5,085 bases of DNA, taken from assembly GCA_913055965.1 (NCBI GenBank), contig CAJXKX010000199.1, positions 1-5,085 of the forward strand, in the 5' to 3' direction. The notes under the pieces were generated by a model, which made no database searches, was not told the origin of the DNA, and worked only from the letters and a program-made list of their open reading frames with translations. Made by a program: the position numbers and the translations under genes. The DNA comes from an uncultured Roseovarius sp. (GTDB lineage Bacteria > Pseudomonadota > Alphaproteobacteria > Rhodobacterales > Rhodobacteraceae). The first letter of the stretch is position 1. Every line of letters starts with the position of its first letter. Shown here in pieces: positions 1 to 5,085 of the stretch.

Positions 1-1221
1 GTCATAGGCGCCGCCATAGGCCTTGCGGGTGATCACCGTGACCTTGGGCACCGTCGCCTCGCCATAGGCATAGAGCAGCTTGGCCCCGTGCTTGATCACC
101 CCGCCATATTCCTGCCCCGTGCCGGGCAGGAAGCCGGGCACGTCGACCAGCGTCAGGATCGGGATCTCGAAGGCATCGCAGAAGCGCACGAAGCGCGCCG
201 CCTTGCGGGAACTGTCGATGTCGAGGCAGCCCGCCAGCACCATCGGCTGATTGGCCACCACGCCCACCGTCTGCCCCTCCAGCCGGATGAAGCCGGGGAT
301 CATGTTCTTGGCGAATTCCGCCTGGATCTCGTAGAAATCCGCCTCGTCCGCGATCTTGAGGATCAGCTCCTTCATGTCGTAGGGCATGTTGGGATTGGCG
401 GGGATCAGCGTGTCGAGGCTGGGCTCGACACGGCCCGGCTCGTCGAAGAACGGGCGCACGGGCGGCTTCTCGCGGTTGTTGAGCGGCAGGAAATCCACCA
501 GCCGCCGCACCTCGGCAAGCGCCTCGACATCGTTCTCGAAGGCCGCGTCGGCCACGCTCGACTTGCGGGTATGGGTCACCGCTCCGCCCAGTTCCTCCGC
601 CGTCACCTGTTCGTTGGTCACGGTCTTGACCACGTCGGGGCCGGTCACGAACATGTAGGAGCTGTCCTTGACCATGAAGATGAAGTCGGTCATCGCCGGG
701 CTGTAGACCGCGCCGCCCGCGCAGGGCCCCATGATCAGGCTGATCTGCGGCACCACGCCCGACGCCTCGATATTGCGCTGGAACACCTCGCCATAGCCCG
801 CGAGGCTGTCCACCCCCTCCTGGATGCGCGCGCCGCCCGAATCGTTGATGCCGATCACCGGCGCGCCGTTCTGCATCGCCATATCCATGATCTTGCAGAT
901 CTTCTGCGCGTGCGTGGCACTGACCGAGCCGCCCAGCACGGTGAAATCCTGGCTGAACACATAGACCTGCCGGCCGTTGATCGTGCCCCAGCCGGTCACT
1001 ACGCCATCGCCGTAGGGACGGTTCCTTTCCATGCCGAAATCGGTGCAGCGATGCGCCACGAACATGTCGAATTCCTCGAAGCTGCCCTCGTCGAGCAACA
1101 GTTCGATCCGCTCGCGGGCGGTCAGCTTGCCGCGCCCGTGCTGCGCCTCGATGCGGGCCTCGCCGCCCCCAAGCCGCGCCTCGCCGCGGCGGGCCTCGAG
1201 TTCTTCAAGGATGTCTTTCAT
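1..1221 (-). CDS. pccB: Propionyl-CoA carboxylase beta subunit (carboxyltransferase), partial
   Basis: This gene encodes the biotin-dependent carboxyltransferase subunit, which moves CO2 from carboxybiotin to propionyl-CoA to give methylmalonyl-CoA. It acts in the cytoplasm with the biotinylated alpha subunit PccA. The visible 407 residues are uninterrupted. They include the N-terminal domain with SGGARIQEGV (about 128-137) and GPCAGGAVYSPA (165-176), the glycine-rich oxyanion/acyl-CoA motifs of this family, and the start of the C-terminal domain with DVPGFLPGTGQEYGG (about 360-374) and KAYGGAYD (400-407). Family members are about 510 residues long, so about 100 C-terminal residues lie outside the window. 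The start at 1221 is supported by AAGGGGA (complement of 1227-1233) five bases upstream and by the typical MKDILEELE N-terminus. The gene is transcribed divergently from the exporter at 1424. An acetyl-CoA or methylcrotonyl-CoA carboxylase is less likely because the motif spacing and N-terminus match PccB, but substrate is inferred from family resemblance. Confidence 0.95.
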   Translation of the reverse strand, partial: MKDILEELEARRGEARLGGGEARIEAQHGRGKLTARERIELLLDEGSFEEFDMFVAHRCTDFGMERNRPYGDGVVTGWGTINGRQVYVFSQDFTVLGGSVSATHAQKICKIMDMAMQNGAPVIGINDSGGARIQEGVDSLAGYGEVFQRNIEASGVVPQISLIMGPCAGGAVYSPAMTDFIFMVKDSSYMFVTGPDVVKTVTNEQVTAEELGGAVTHTRKSSVADAAFENDVEALAEVRRLVDFLPLNNREKPPVRPFFDEPGRVEPSLDTLIPANPNMPYDMKELILKIADEADFYEIQAEFAKNMIPGFIRLEGQTVGVVANQPMVLAGCLDIDSSRKAARFVRFCDAFEIPILTLVDVPGFLPGTGQEYGGVIKHGAKLLYAYGEATVPKVTVITRKAYGGAYD

Positions 1222-1307
1222 GGCGGTCCCCTTTCCTTTCCGGGCCTCCCTGGCCGTCGCTGGCGCGCACCATACGCAGACGCGGCGGCGGCACCAAACG
1301 GAATTCC

Positions 1308-1388
1308 GCAAATTTGCAAATTTATGCGAATGAATTACTGCATAACTGAAAACCGGCAAATCAATCCCGGCTTTGCATCCCCCGCAAA
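1308..1388. repeat. Cluster of TTTGC/GCAAA half-sites
   Basis: Six copies of the pentamer GCAAA or its complement TTTGC fall within 81 bases: 1308-1312, 1313-1317 and 1316-1320 (overlapping, forming the palindrome), 1356-1360, 1372-1376 and 1384-1388. The last two form an inverted pair with a 7-base gap, and the final one directly abuts the proposed -35 box of the exporter. In GC-rich DNA such a density of an A/T-containing pentamer is unlikely by chance. It suggests that one regulator binds both sides of the divergent region. Which copies are functional is inference. Confidence 0.45.
1310..1323. promoter_or_regulatory. Perfect 14-bp palindrome with TTTGCAAA core, putative PccR/ScfR-type operator
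   Basis: AAATTTGCAAATTT is identical to its own reverse complement, with the TTTGCAAA core at 1313-1320. Two degenerate copies of the core flank it: TCCGCAAA at 1305-1312 and TATGCGAA at 1323-1330, each 6/8. Published work on the short-chain fatty acyl-CoA regulator PccR of Rhodobacter sphaeroides describes TTTGCAAA repeats at the pccB promoter, and the related RamB of Corynebacterium recognises a site ending in TTTGCAAA (both from memory). The known PccR arrangement has two cores separated by 4 bases. Here the spacing is tighter and the outer copies are imperfect. The regulator gene itself is not in the window. Confidence 0.65.
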
Positions 1389-1417
1389 TGGACATCCCCG
1401 CACGATGCGCCTAGCGT
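1389..1417 (+). promoter_or_regulatory. Candidate sigma-70 promoter of the MFS exporter (possibly leaderless)
   Basis: TGGACA at 1389-1394 matches the -35 consensus at 5/6. It is followed after exactly 17 bases by TAGCGT at 1412-1417 (3/6 to the -10 consensus). A start site about seven bases past the -10 would fall on the A of the ATG at 1424, giving a leaderless transcript. This fits the absence of a Shine-Dalgarno sequence before that ATG. Confidence 0.4.
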
Positions 1418-1423
1418 GACGCC

Positions 1424-2644
1424 ATGCCGTCCGAACGCGAGGTCCGCTTCCTGGACCGCTCCAGCCCACCACATATCGTAACGCTCATCCTGATGGCGGG
1501 ATTGTCGGCGCTTGCGATCAACATCTTCCTGCCCTCGCTGCCGGGCATGGTAGCGCATTTCGACACCGAATACCGGCTGATCCAGCTCTCGGTGGCGCTC
1601 TACCTTGCCGTCAACGCCGCGCTGCAGCTTCTGATGGGCCCGGTCTCGGACCGCTGGGGGCGGCGCCCGGTGGTGCTGGGCGGCGTGGCGATCTTCATTC
1701 TCGCCACGCTGGGCTGCATCCTCGCGCCCAATGTCTACGTGTTTCTCGGGTTCCGGATGATGCAGGCCAGCATCGTCGTCGCCATGGTGCTCAGCCGCGC
1801 GATCGTGCGCGACATGGTACCCCAGGATCGCGCCGCCTCGATGATCGGCTATGTCACGATGGGCATGGCGGTGGTGCCGATGATCGGCCCGGCTCTGGGC
1901 GGGCAACTGGACGAGATGTTCGGCTGGCACGCGAATTTCTGGGCGCTTCTGGCGCTGGGCATCGGGCTGTTCTGGCTGTGCTGGCGCGACCTGGGCGAGA
2001 CCGCGCCGCTGTCGGGGCGCACGCTCGCGCAGCAGTTCCGCGACTACCCGGCGCTGCTCACCTCCTACCGGTTCTGGGGCTACGCGCTGGCGGCGGGGCT
2101 CAGTTCGGGGTCGTTCTTCGCCTATCTCGGCGGCGCGCCCTTCGTCGGAGACCAGGTGTTCGGGCTGTCGCCCTCGCTTCTGGGGCTGCTGTTCGGCGCG
2201 CCCGCCATCGGCTATTTCCTGGGCAATTTCGCCTCGGGACGGTTCTCGACGCGGGTGGGGATAAACCGGATGGTGCTCTGGGGGGCGCTGTTCAACGCGG
2301 GCGGCATCGGCGTGAACCTGGCGCTGTTCCACGCCGGTCTCGGCACGCCGCTCAGCTTTTTCGGGCTGATGACCTTCATGGGGCTGGGCAACGGCATGGT
2401 GATCCCCAACGCCACCGCGGGCGCGCTGTCGATCCGCCCCGACCTCGCTGGCACCGCAAGCGGGCTGTCGGGGGCGCTGATGATCGGGCTGGGGGCGGCG
2501 CTCTCGGCGCTGGCGGGGCTGTTGCTCACGCCCGGGCGCGGGGCGTTCCCGCTCCTGTGGCTGATGTTCGCGACCGGGCTGGCGGGGGCGATCACCATCC
2601 GGCTGGTGATGCTGCGCGAGCGGCGGCTGGGCCTCGCGCGCTGA
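1424..2644 (+). CDS. MFS exporter, Bcr/CflA drug-resistance transporter type
   Basis: The product is a 406-residue inner-membrane protein with about 12 hydrophobic segments, the normal size for a proton-driven MFS exporter. Visible family marks are: MFS motif A, GPVSDRWGRRP, at about 72-82 after TM2, with Asp76, Arg77 and Arg80; RAIVRDM at 125-131, characteristic of the Bcr/CflA subfamily; an antiporter motif C-like VPMIGPALGG at 151-160; and a Gly-rich second half. The N-terminal NIFLPSLPGM (33-42) is also typical. The substrate cannot be read from the sequence. Bcr/CflA members export drugs, sulfonamides, dipeptides or metabolites. The start at 1424 is chosen because the next in-frame ATG upstream (1388) hits a stop at 1412. 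There is no Shine-Dalgarno sequence. The gene is divergent from pccB, with which it may share regulation, and its 3' end nearly touches the convergent MttB-like gene. Confidence 0.92.
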   Translation: MPSEREVRFLDRSSPPHIVTLILMAGLSALAINIFLPSLPGMVAHFDTEYRLIQLSVALYLAVNAALQLLMGPVSDRWGRRPVVLGGVAIFILATLGCILAPNVYVFLGFRMMQASIVVAMVLSRAIVRDMVPQDRAASMIGYVTMGMAVVPMIGPALGGQLDEMFGWHANFWALLALGIGLFWLCWRDLGETAPLSGRTLAQQFRDYPALLTSYRFWGYALAAGLSSGSFFAYLGGAPFVGDQVFGLSPSLLGLLFGAPAIGYFLGNFASGRFSTRVGINRMVLWGALFNAGGIGVNLALFHAGLGTPLSFFGLMTFMGLGNGMVIPNATAGALSIRPDLAGTASGLSGALMIGLGAALSALAGLLLTPGRGAFPLLWLMFATGLAGAITIRLVMLRERRLGLAR

Positions 2645-2664
2645 GCCCCGGCCCCTCAGGGGGC
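2641..2664. terminator. Inverted repeats spanning both convergent stop codons, possible weak bidirectional terminator
   Basis: CTGAG (2641-2645) pairs with CTCAG (2655-2659) around a 9-base gap. Alternatively GCCCC (2651-2655) pairs with GGGGC (2660-2664) around TCAG. Both stop codons (TGA at 2642-2644 on plus; complement of 2656-2658 on minus) lie inside these elements. No T-tract follows on either strand, so this is not a classical intrinsic terminator. It may simply be a small stem in GC-rich DNA. Confidence 0.25.
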
Positions 2665-4194
2665 GAGGTGGATGGCAAATCGCGCACGGATCGCCGCATC
2701 CGTGTCGGGCGCGAAACGCGCCGACGCGCGGGTGGCGAGAATGCGCTCCTTCTTCGCGGTGGCGGTGGCGACGAGATCGGGCTGGCCCTGCTCGACCCAT
2801 TCCTTGGGCGAGGCGCGGTTGGCGCAGGCGGGATAGAGGTAATCGGTCTGCATCCGCGCCAGCGTCTGCCCCGCGCCGAGGTAATGTCCGGGGCCGCCGA
2901 TACAGGCGGCGCGGATCACCTCGAGGCTGAGCGTGTCCTCATCGACCTCGATGCCACGCACGCAGCGCAGCGCCTGCCCGATCAGGTCATCCCCGAGAAT
3001 GAGCGATTCGTGGCAGAAGCCGAGGAGCGAGGCGTGCATCCCCGCCGCCTCGTAGACCATGTTGAGGCCTGCGAGCCCGGCCATGACGTTGGAGGTGGCC
3101 TGCTCCCACCCGGCCTGCATGTCGGGCAGCTTGGAATCGGCGATGCCCCCCACCGCGCCGCCGGGCAGCCCGTAGAACTTGTGCATCTGCGCGCAGCCCG
3201 CCGACAGGAGCGCCTGCTCGCCCGATCCGCCCGACATCGCACCGGTGCGCAGGTCGCTGACGAAGGGCCAGGTGCCGAAGATCGCCGGATGCCCGGGGCG
3301 CACCGCGTTGACGTAGACGAGCCCCGCGAGGCATTCGGCCATGGCCTGCACGATGGCGCCCGCGATGGGGGCGGGGGCGGTGGCTCCCGCCTGCCCCGCC
3401 GACAGCAGCAGCACCGGCATGCCGCCGCGGATCACCTCTTCCATCACGAGGCAGGATTCGGTGGCGAATTTCATCGGCGGGACGACGAAACAGTTGGAAT
3501 TGCTGACGAAAGGCCGCTCGCGCCACTTGTCCTCGCCGCCCGCGATCAGGTGCAGCATCTCGATCGCGTCGGCGACGAAGCCCGGCTCGGTAAAGGACAC
3601 GCCGACATGTTTGGTCGTACCCGCGCAGCAGGCATAGAGCGTGTTGAGGTCCATCTCGCGGTTGTCGGGGATGTCGCGGCAGACCATGGGCCGCTGCACG
3701 AAATGGATGTTGTCGAGCGTGTCGGCGATGCGCGCGGCGTCGTGCAGGTCCTGCACGGTGCTGTCGCGGTACTCTCCCGTCGTCACGTCCACCAGATGCA
3801 CCGCCGCACCGGCGGTGCCGTAATGCACGCGGTTGCCCGAAAGCGTCAGGTCGTGGCGCGGGTCGCGCCCGTGCAGGGTGATCGTGCGGCCCGCGCGGGC
3901 GATCGTGTCCTCGATCAGCGCACGGGGGAAACGCAGCCGCCCGTCGCTGCCGAGGATGGCCCCGGCCCCCGTCATGTAGGCGATGCCCGAGGGCGGCGCA
4001 TCGGCCAGGCCGATCTGTTCCAGCGCGTCGAGCGCGGCCTCGTGGATGCGGCGCATCTGCATCTCGGTCAGGGGCTGGTAGAGCCCGCCATCGAGCCCGG
4101 GGCGGACCGGGCGGAGGGCATCAGCGAGAGGGTTGGCACGCGCGTCACGGCGCGCGGCACGGCCACCGGAGCGGCGCGAGGCAAGGGATGTCAT
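2656..4194 (-). CDS. MttB-superfamily methyltransferase (trimethylamine methyltransferase-like, non-pyrrolysine)
   Basis: The 512-residue product resembles the COG5598/MttB family throughout. Members move a methyl group from a methylated amine to a corrinoid protein. Archaeal MttB uses trimethylamine through a pyrrolysine coded by an in-frame UAG, whereas this frame has no internal stop. It therefore belongs to the widespread non-pyrrolysine branch, for which glycine betaine, proline betaine or carnitine demethylation is known in some bacteria. Visible conserved stretches are LYQPLTEMQMRRIHEAALDALEQIG (about 38-62), NRVHYGTAGAAVHLVD (121-136), FVSNSNCFVVPPMKFATES (229-247), GAMSGGSGEQALL (318-330) and a Gly-rich GLPGGAVGGIADSKLPDMQAGWE segment (342-364). 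The first 25 residues are Arg/Ala-rich and lack a signal peptide, so the protein is cytoplasmic. The start at 4194 has AAGGA (complement of 4204-4208) nine bases upstream; the frame stays open back to 4554 but that extension is low-complexity. No corrinoid protein or reactivase gene is nearby. The substrate is unassigned. Confidence 0.9.
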   Translation of the reverse strand: MTSLASRRSGGRAARRDARANPLADALRPVRPGLDGGLYQPLTEMQMRRIHEAALDALEQIGLADAPPSGIAYMTGAGAILGSDGRLRFPRALIEDTIARAGRTITLHGRDPRHDLTLSGNRVHYGTAGAAVHLVDVTTGEYRDSTVQDLHDAARIADTLDNIHFVQRPMVCRDIPDNREMDLNTLYACCAGTTKHVGVSFTEPGFVADAIEMLHLIAGGEDKWRERPFVSNSNCFVVPPMKFATESCLVMEEVIRGGMPVLLLSAGQAGATAPAPIAGAIVQAMAECLAGLVYVNAVRPGHPAIFGTWPFVSDLRTGAMSGGSGEQALLSAGCAQMHKFYGLPGGAVGGIADSKLPDMQAGWEQATSNVMAGLAGLNMVYEAAGMHASLLGFCHESLILGDDLIGQALRCVRGIEVDEDTLSLEVIRAACIGGPGHYLGAGQTLARMQTDYLYPACANRASPKEWVEQGQPDLVATATAKKERILATRASARFAPDTDAAIRARFAIHLAP

Positions 4195-4226
4195 CTGGCT
4201 ATATCCTTGGCAAAGATCACGAAAGG

Positions 4227-4331
4227 TCAGGCGAGGCTGCGTGCGCCGCCGCCCGGCCTGCCGCGCGGCGCAAGCCCCCGCTCCGCCCCGATGGTGCGGC
4301 ACACGAGCGCGATCTTGCTGCGTGGGGCCAT
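4227..4331 (-). CDS. 34-residue ORF upstream of the MttB-like gene, possible leader peptide
   Basis: A short frame starts at the ATG whose complement is 4329-4331 and ends at the TGA complementary to 4227-4229. It encodes a basic, Gly/Arg/Pro-rich peptide beginning MAPRSKIALVCRTIG, with no recognisable domain and no membrane segment. Its case rests on an exact AGGAGG eight bases before the start, the strongest ribosome site in the window, and on its position 32 bases upstream of the MttB-like start on the same strand. It could be a co-transcribed small protein or a translated leader coupling to the downstream gene. Its composition also resembles random GC-rich translation, so protein function is unproven. 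Confidence 0.5.
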   Translation of the reverse strand: MAPRSKIALVCRTIGAERGLAPRGRPGGGARSLA

Positions 4332-4339
4332 GTGGTGAT

Positions 4340-4345
4340 CCTCCT
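4340..4345 (-). promoter_or_regulatory. Consensus Shine-Dalgarno site for the 34-codon ORF
   Basis: The complement of 4340-4345 reads AGGAGG, a full match to the 16S anti-Shine-Dalgarno core. Eight bases separate it from the ATG ending at 4331. It decides the start of the short ORF and argues that ribosomes load well upstream of the MttB-like gene. Confidence 0.65.
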
Positions 4346-4386
4346 GGCGCGCATCGAAGCGCGAATCGGGCGCGGCTGTCTGTCGT

Positions 4387-4408
4387 GTTTGCGACCGGTG
4401 TCGCAAAC
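4387..4408. promoter_or_regulatory. Perfect 9-bp inverted repeat, putative operator upstream of the MttB-like transcription unit
   Basis: GTTTGCGAC (4387-4395) and GTCGCAAAC (4400-4408) are exact inverted copies around the four bases CGGT. Looser outer arms, TGTC at 4381-4384 and GACA at 4410-4413, are offset by one base. The 22-bp size and lack of a following T-run fit a dimeric repressor or activator site better than a terminator. It lies 55 bases upstream of the 34-codon ORF on the minus strand and about 130 bases before the plus-strand small ORF, so it could control either side. The bound regulator is unknown and not encoded in the window. Confidence 0.6.
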
Positions 4409-4540
4409 GGACATCGAAAGGCCGCCGCGACCGCGCGCACGCGGCGCTCACACCCGCTCACATTCGCCGCACCGCCTCTGGCCATGGCCGCCGCCGCCCC
4501 CATCTCGGGGGCCATGCAGCCGCCCGAAAGGAGCCACGCC
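4409..4540. other. GC-rich spacer between two oppositely oriented small ORFs
   Basis: This 132-base stretch must contain the start regions of both the minus-strand unit leading to the MttB-like gene and the plus-strand small ORF, if both are transcribed from here. No convincing -35/-10 pair is visible on either strand. It contains the palindrome GGCCATGGCC (4480-4489) and the hairpin at 4496-4512. An in-frame ATG at 4484 could extend the plus-strand small ORF to 49 residues, but it lacks a ribosome site. Confidence 0.4.
4496..4512 (+). other. GC hairpin in the leader of the plus-strand small ORF
   Basis: GCCCCC (4496-4501) and GGGGGC (4507-4512) pair perfectly around ATCTC. The stem ends 14 bases before the AAAGGAG ribosome site of the small ORF at 4541. 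A competing pairing is CATGGCC (4483-4489) with GGCCATG (4510-4516). There is no T-tract, so termination is not expected. It could be a leader structure or incidental. Confidence 0.3.
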
Positions 4541-4633
4541 ATGACCCGAAGCAAATCCGCACCGCGCCCGCCGCGCGCCCCCTCGGACCGCCGCCCGCAC
4601 CCCTGGCGGTTCGACGATTGGGCCGCGATCTGA
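4541..4633 (+). CDS. Hypothetical 30-residue basic small protein
   Basis: The frame encodes a very short Arg/Pro-rich peptide starting MTRSKSAPRPPR and ending in HPWRFDDWAAI. The start is set by AAAGGAG at 4527-4533, seven bases upstream, a near-ideal ribosome site. The end is unlike the low-complexity front: two Trp residues, a Phe and two Asp residues in eleven positions suggest a selected terminal motif. No family is recognised. No signal peptide or membrane segment is visible. It stands 133 bases before the L,D-transpeptidase start on the same strand and is divergent from the 34-codon ORF. It may be an independently expressed small protein; a chance frame cannot be excluded. Confidence 0.5.
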   Translation: MTRSKSAPRPPRAPSDRRPHPWRFDDWAAI

Positions 4634-4660
4634 GCAACGAAGCCACAATCCGGGGATTTT

Positions 4661-4689
4661 TTGCCGCACTCACCGGGTTTTGACTTAAT
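4661..4689 (+). promoter_or_regulatory. Candidate promoter of the L,D-transpeptidase gene
   Basis: TTGCCG (4661-4666, 4/6 to the -35 consensus) is followed after 17 bases by CTTAAT (4684-4689, 4/6 to the -10), which would give a leader of about 70 bases. Alternatives are TAGAGT at 4709-4714 as -10, which resembles the TAGCGT proposed for the MFS gene but lacks a good -35, and TTGACT at 4680-4685, which lacks a -10 at proper distance. This is the most AT-rich part of the 4634-4766 gap, which holds no gene that I can see. Confidence 0.25.
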
Positions 4690-4766
4690 CGCGGCACAAT
4701 CGCCCCGGTAGAGTGACGCGACACGCCCGAACTGAAATCAAAGCCGCCCCCCGTGGAGGAGATGAC

Positions 4767-5085
4767 ATGATCGACCGCCGTTCCCTCGTCGCATCGGGCC
4801 TCGCCGCGCTGGCCGCGCCCGCGCTGGCGACCGGCCCCGCCCGCGCCGCGCAGATCGACCCGAAATTCGCGCCGCAACAGGTCCGCTTTGCCGCCGCCTA
4901 CGCCCCGGGGCATCTCGTGGTGGTGCCGCGGGCGCATTTCCTCTACCTCGTCACCGCGCCCGGCGAGGCGCGCCGCTACGGTGTGGGCGTCGGGCGCGCG
5001 GGGCTCGAATTCACCGGCACCGCGACCATCGACGTCAAGAAGAAATGGCCCACCTGGCGGCCCACCGATGCGATGATCGCCCGCG
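4767..5085 (+). CDS. Secreted L,D-transpeptidase (YkuD/ErfK family), N-terminal part
   Basis: The first 106 codons are present and the frame runs off the window edge. Residues 1-28 form an export signal: MIDRRS, then an Ala/Leu-rich core and a likely cleavage after ARA (about 25-27). The paired Arg at 4-5 gives it a Tat-like look, but it is a weak Tat match and Sec export is possible. From about 48 on, HLVVVPRAHFLYLVTAPGEARRYGVGVGRAGLEFTG and then KKKWPTWRPTDAMI match the start of the YkuD catalytic fold, in which the mature enzyme forms 3-3 peptidoglycan cross-links or attaches proteins to meso-diaminopimelate in the periplasm. The catalytic His and Cys motifs lie beyond the edge and cannot be checked. 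The start at 4767 has GGAGGAG (4755-4761) five bases upstream; the ATG at 4762 stops after two codons. Confidence 0.88.
   Translation, partial: MIDRRSLVASGLAALAAPALATGPARAAQIDPKFAPQQVRFAAAYAPGHLVVVPRAHFLYLVTAPGEARRYGVGVGRAGLEFTGTATIDVKKKWPTWRPTDAMIAR

Larger units (their letters stand above)
1222..1423. promoter_or_regulatory. Divergent intergenic control region between pccB and the MFS exporter
   Basis: These 202 bases separate two divergent start codons. The half next to pccB (1222-1300) is GC-rich leader. The stretch at about 1301-1375 is strikingly AT-rich for this window and should hold the pccB promoter. A weak candidate on the minus strand is TTCAGT (complement of 1345-1350), 18 bases, then CATAAA (complement of 1321-1326), which matches consensus at 3/6 and 4/6. 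Its -10 element would overlap the TTTGCAAA palindrome, which would suit repression or steric control by a bound regulator. No gene is visible here: the only ATGs in frame with the exporter run into a stop at 1412. Confidence 0.7.

Noticed and set aside
88..1419. Long open frame of 443 codons on the plus strand
   Set aside because: It is the antisense shadow of pccB. Its His/Arg/Ala-rich translation resembles no protein family, while the opposite strand encodes an unmistakable carboxyltransferase.
1361..2800. 479-codon minus-strand frame across the MFS gene
   Set aside because: It is low-complexity Arg/His/Pro/Gln translation opposite a clear membrane transporter, with no ribosome site; an artefact of high GC content.
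2656..4194. Pyrrolysine-encoding MttB
   Set aside because: There is no in-frame UAG in the coding sequence, so it is not a pyrrolysine enzyme.
1978..4338. 786-codon plus-strand frame spanning the MFS 3' half and the MttB-like gene
   Set aside because: It overlaps two genes with recognisable products in other frames, and its composition is typical of GC-rich shadow frames.
4195..4554. 120-codon N-terminal extension of the MttB-like frame
   Set aside because: The extension is low-complexity, not seen in the family, and crosses the operator-like dyad. The start at 4194 has its own ribosome site and gives normal family length.
4644..4662. Intrinsic terminator ending in six T residues after the small plus-strand ORF
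   Set aside because: The only stem before the T-run is about four pairs (AATC/GATT), too weak for intrinsic termination.

Overview
This is a GC-rich window (roughly two thirds G+C by eye) with strong G/C third-position bias. Gene content and protein style point to an alphaproteobacterium, most likely Rhodobacteraceae/Roseobacter group. That placement is an inference, because no rRNA or taxonomic marker is present.

Layout, left to right. Positions 1-1221 (minus) carry the N-terminal 407 codons of a propionyl-CoA carboxylase beta (carboxyltransferase) subunit, cut by the window edge. Positions 1222-1423 are a divergent control region with an AT-rich core holding a perfect 14-bp palindrome built on TTTGCAAA, the core associated with ScfR/PccR/RamB-type short-chain acyl-CoA regulators. 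Several further TTTGC/GCAAA elements lie nearby. Positions 1424-2644 (plus) encode a complete 12-TM Bcr/CflA-type MFS exporter, whose likely promoter sits so close that the mRNA may be leaderless. Convergent to it, with only 11 bp between the stop codons, is a complete 512-codon MttB-superfamily (trimethylamine methyltransferase-like, non-pyrrolysine) gene at 2656-4194 (minus).

Upstream of the MttB-like gene is a compact leader region. It holds a 34-codon minus-strand ORF with a perfect AGGAGG ribosome site (4227-4331), a perfect 9-bp inverted repeat that looks like an operator (4387-4408), a GC hairpin (4496-4512), and a 30-codon plus-strand ORF with its own strong ribosome site (4541-4633). 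The window ends in the first 106 codons of a secreted L,D-transpeptidase (YkuD family) gene on the plus strand (4767 to the edge).

Functionally the window joins unrelated housekeeping and catabolic pieces: propionyl-CoA assimilation, a small-molecule exporter, probable demethylation of a quaternary or tertiary amine into one-carbon metabolism, and a periplasmic cell-wall enzyme. I see no mobile element, CRISPR array, tRNA or rRNA. The least ordinary material is the regulatory DNA and the two tiny ORFs around the MttB-like gene, not a new multi-gene system.
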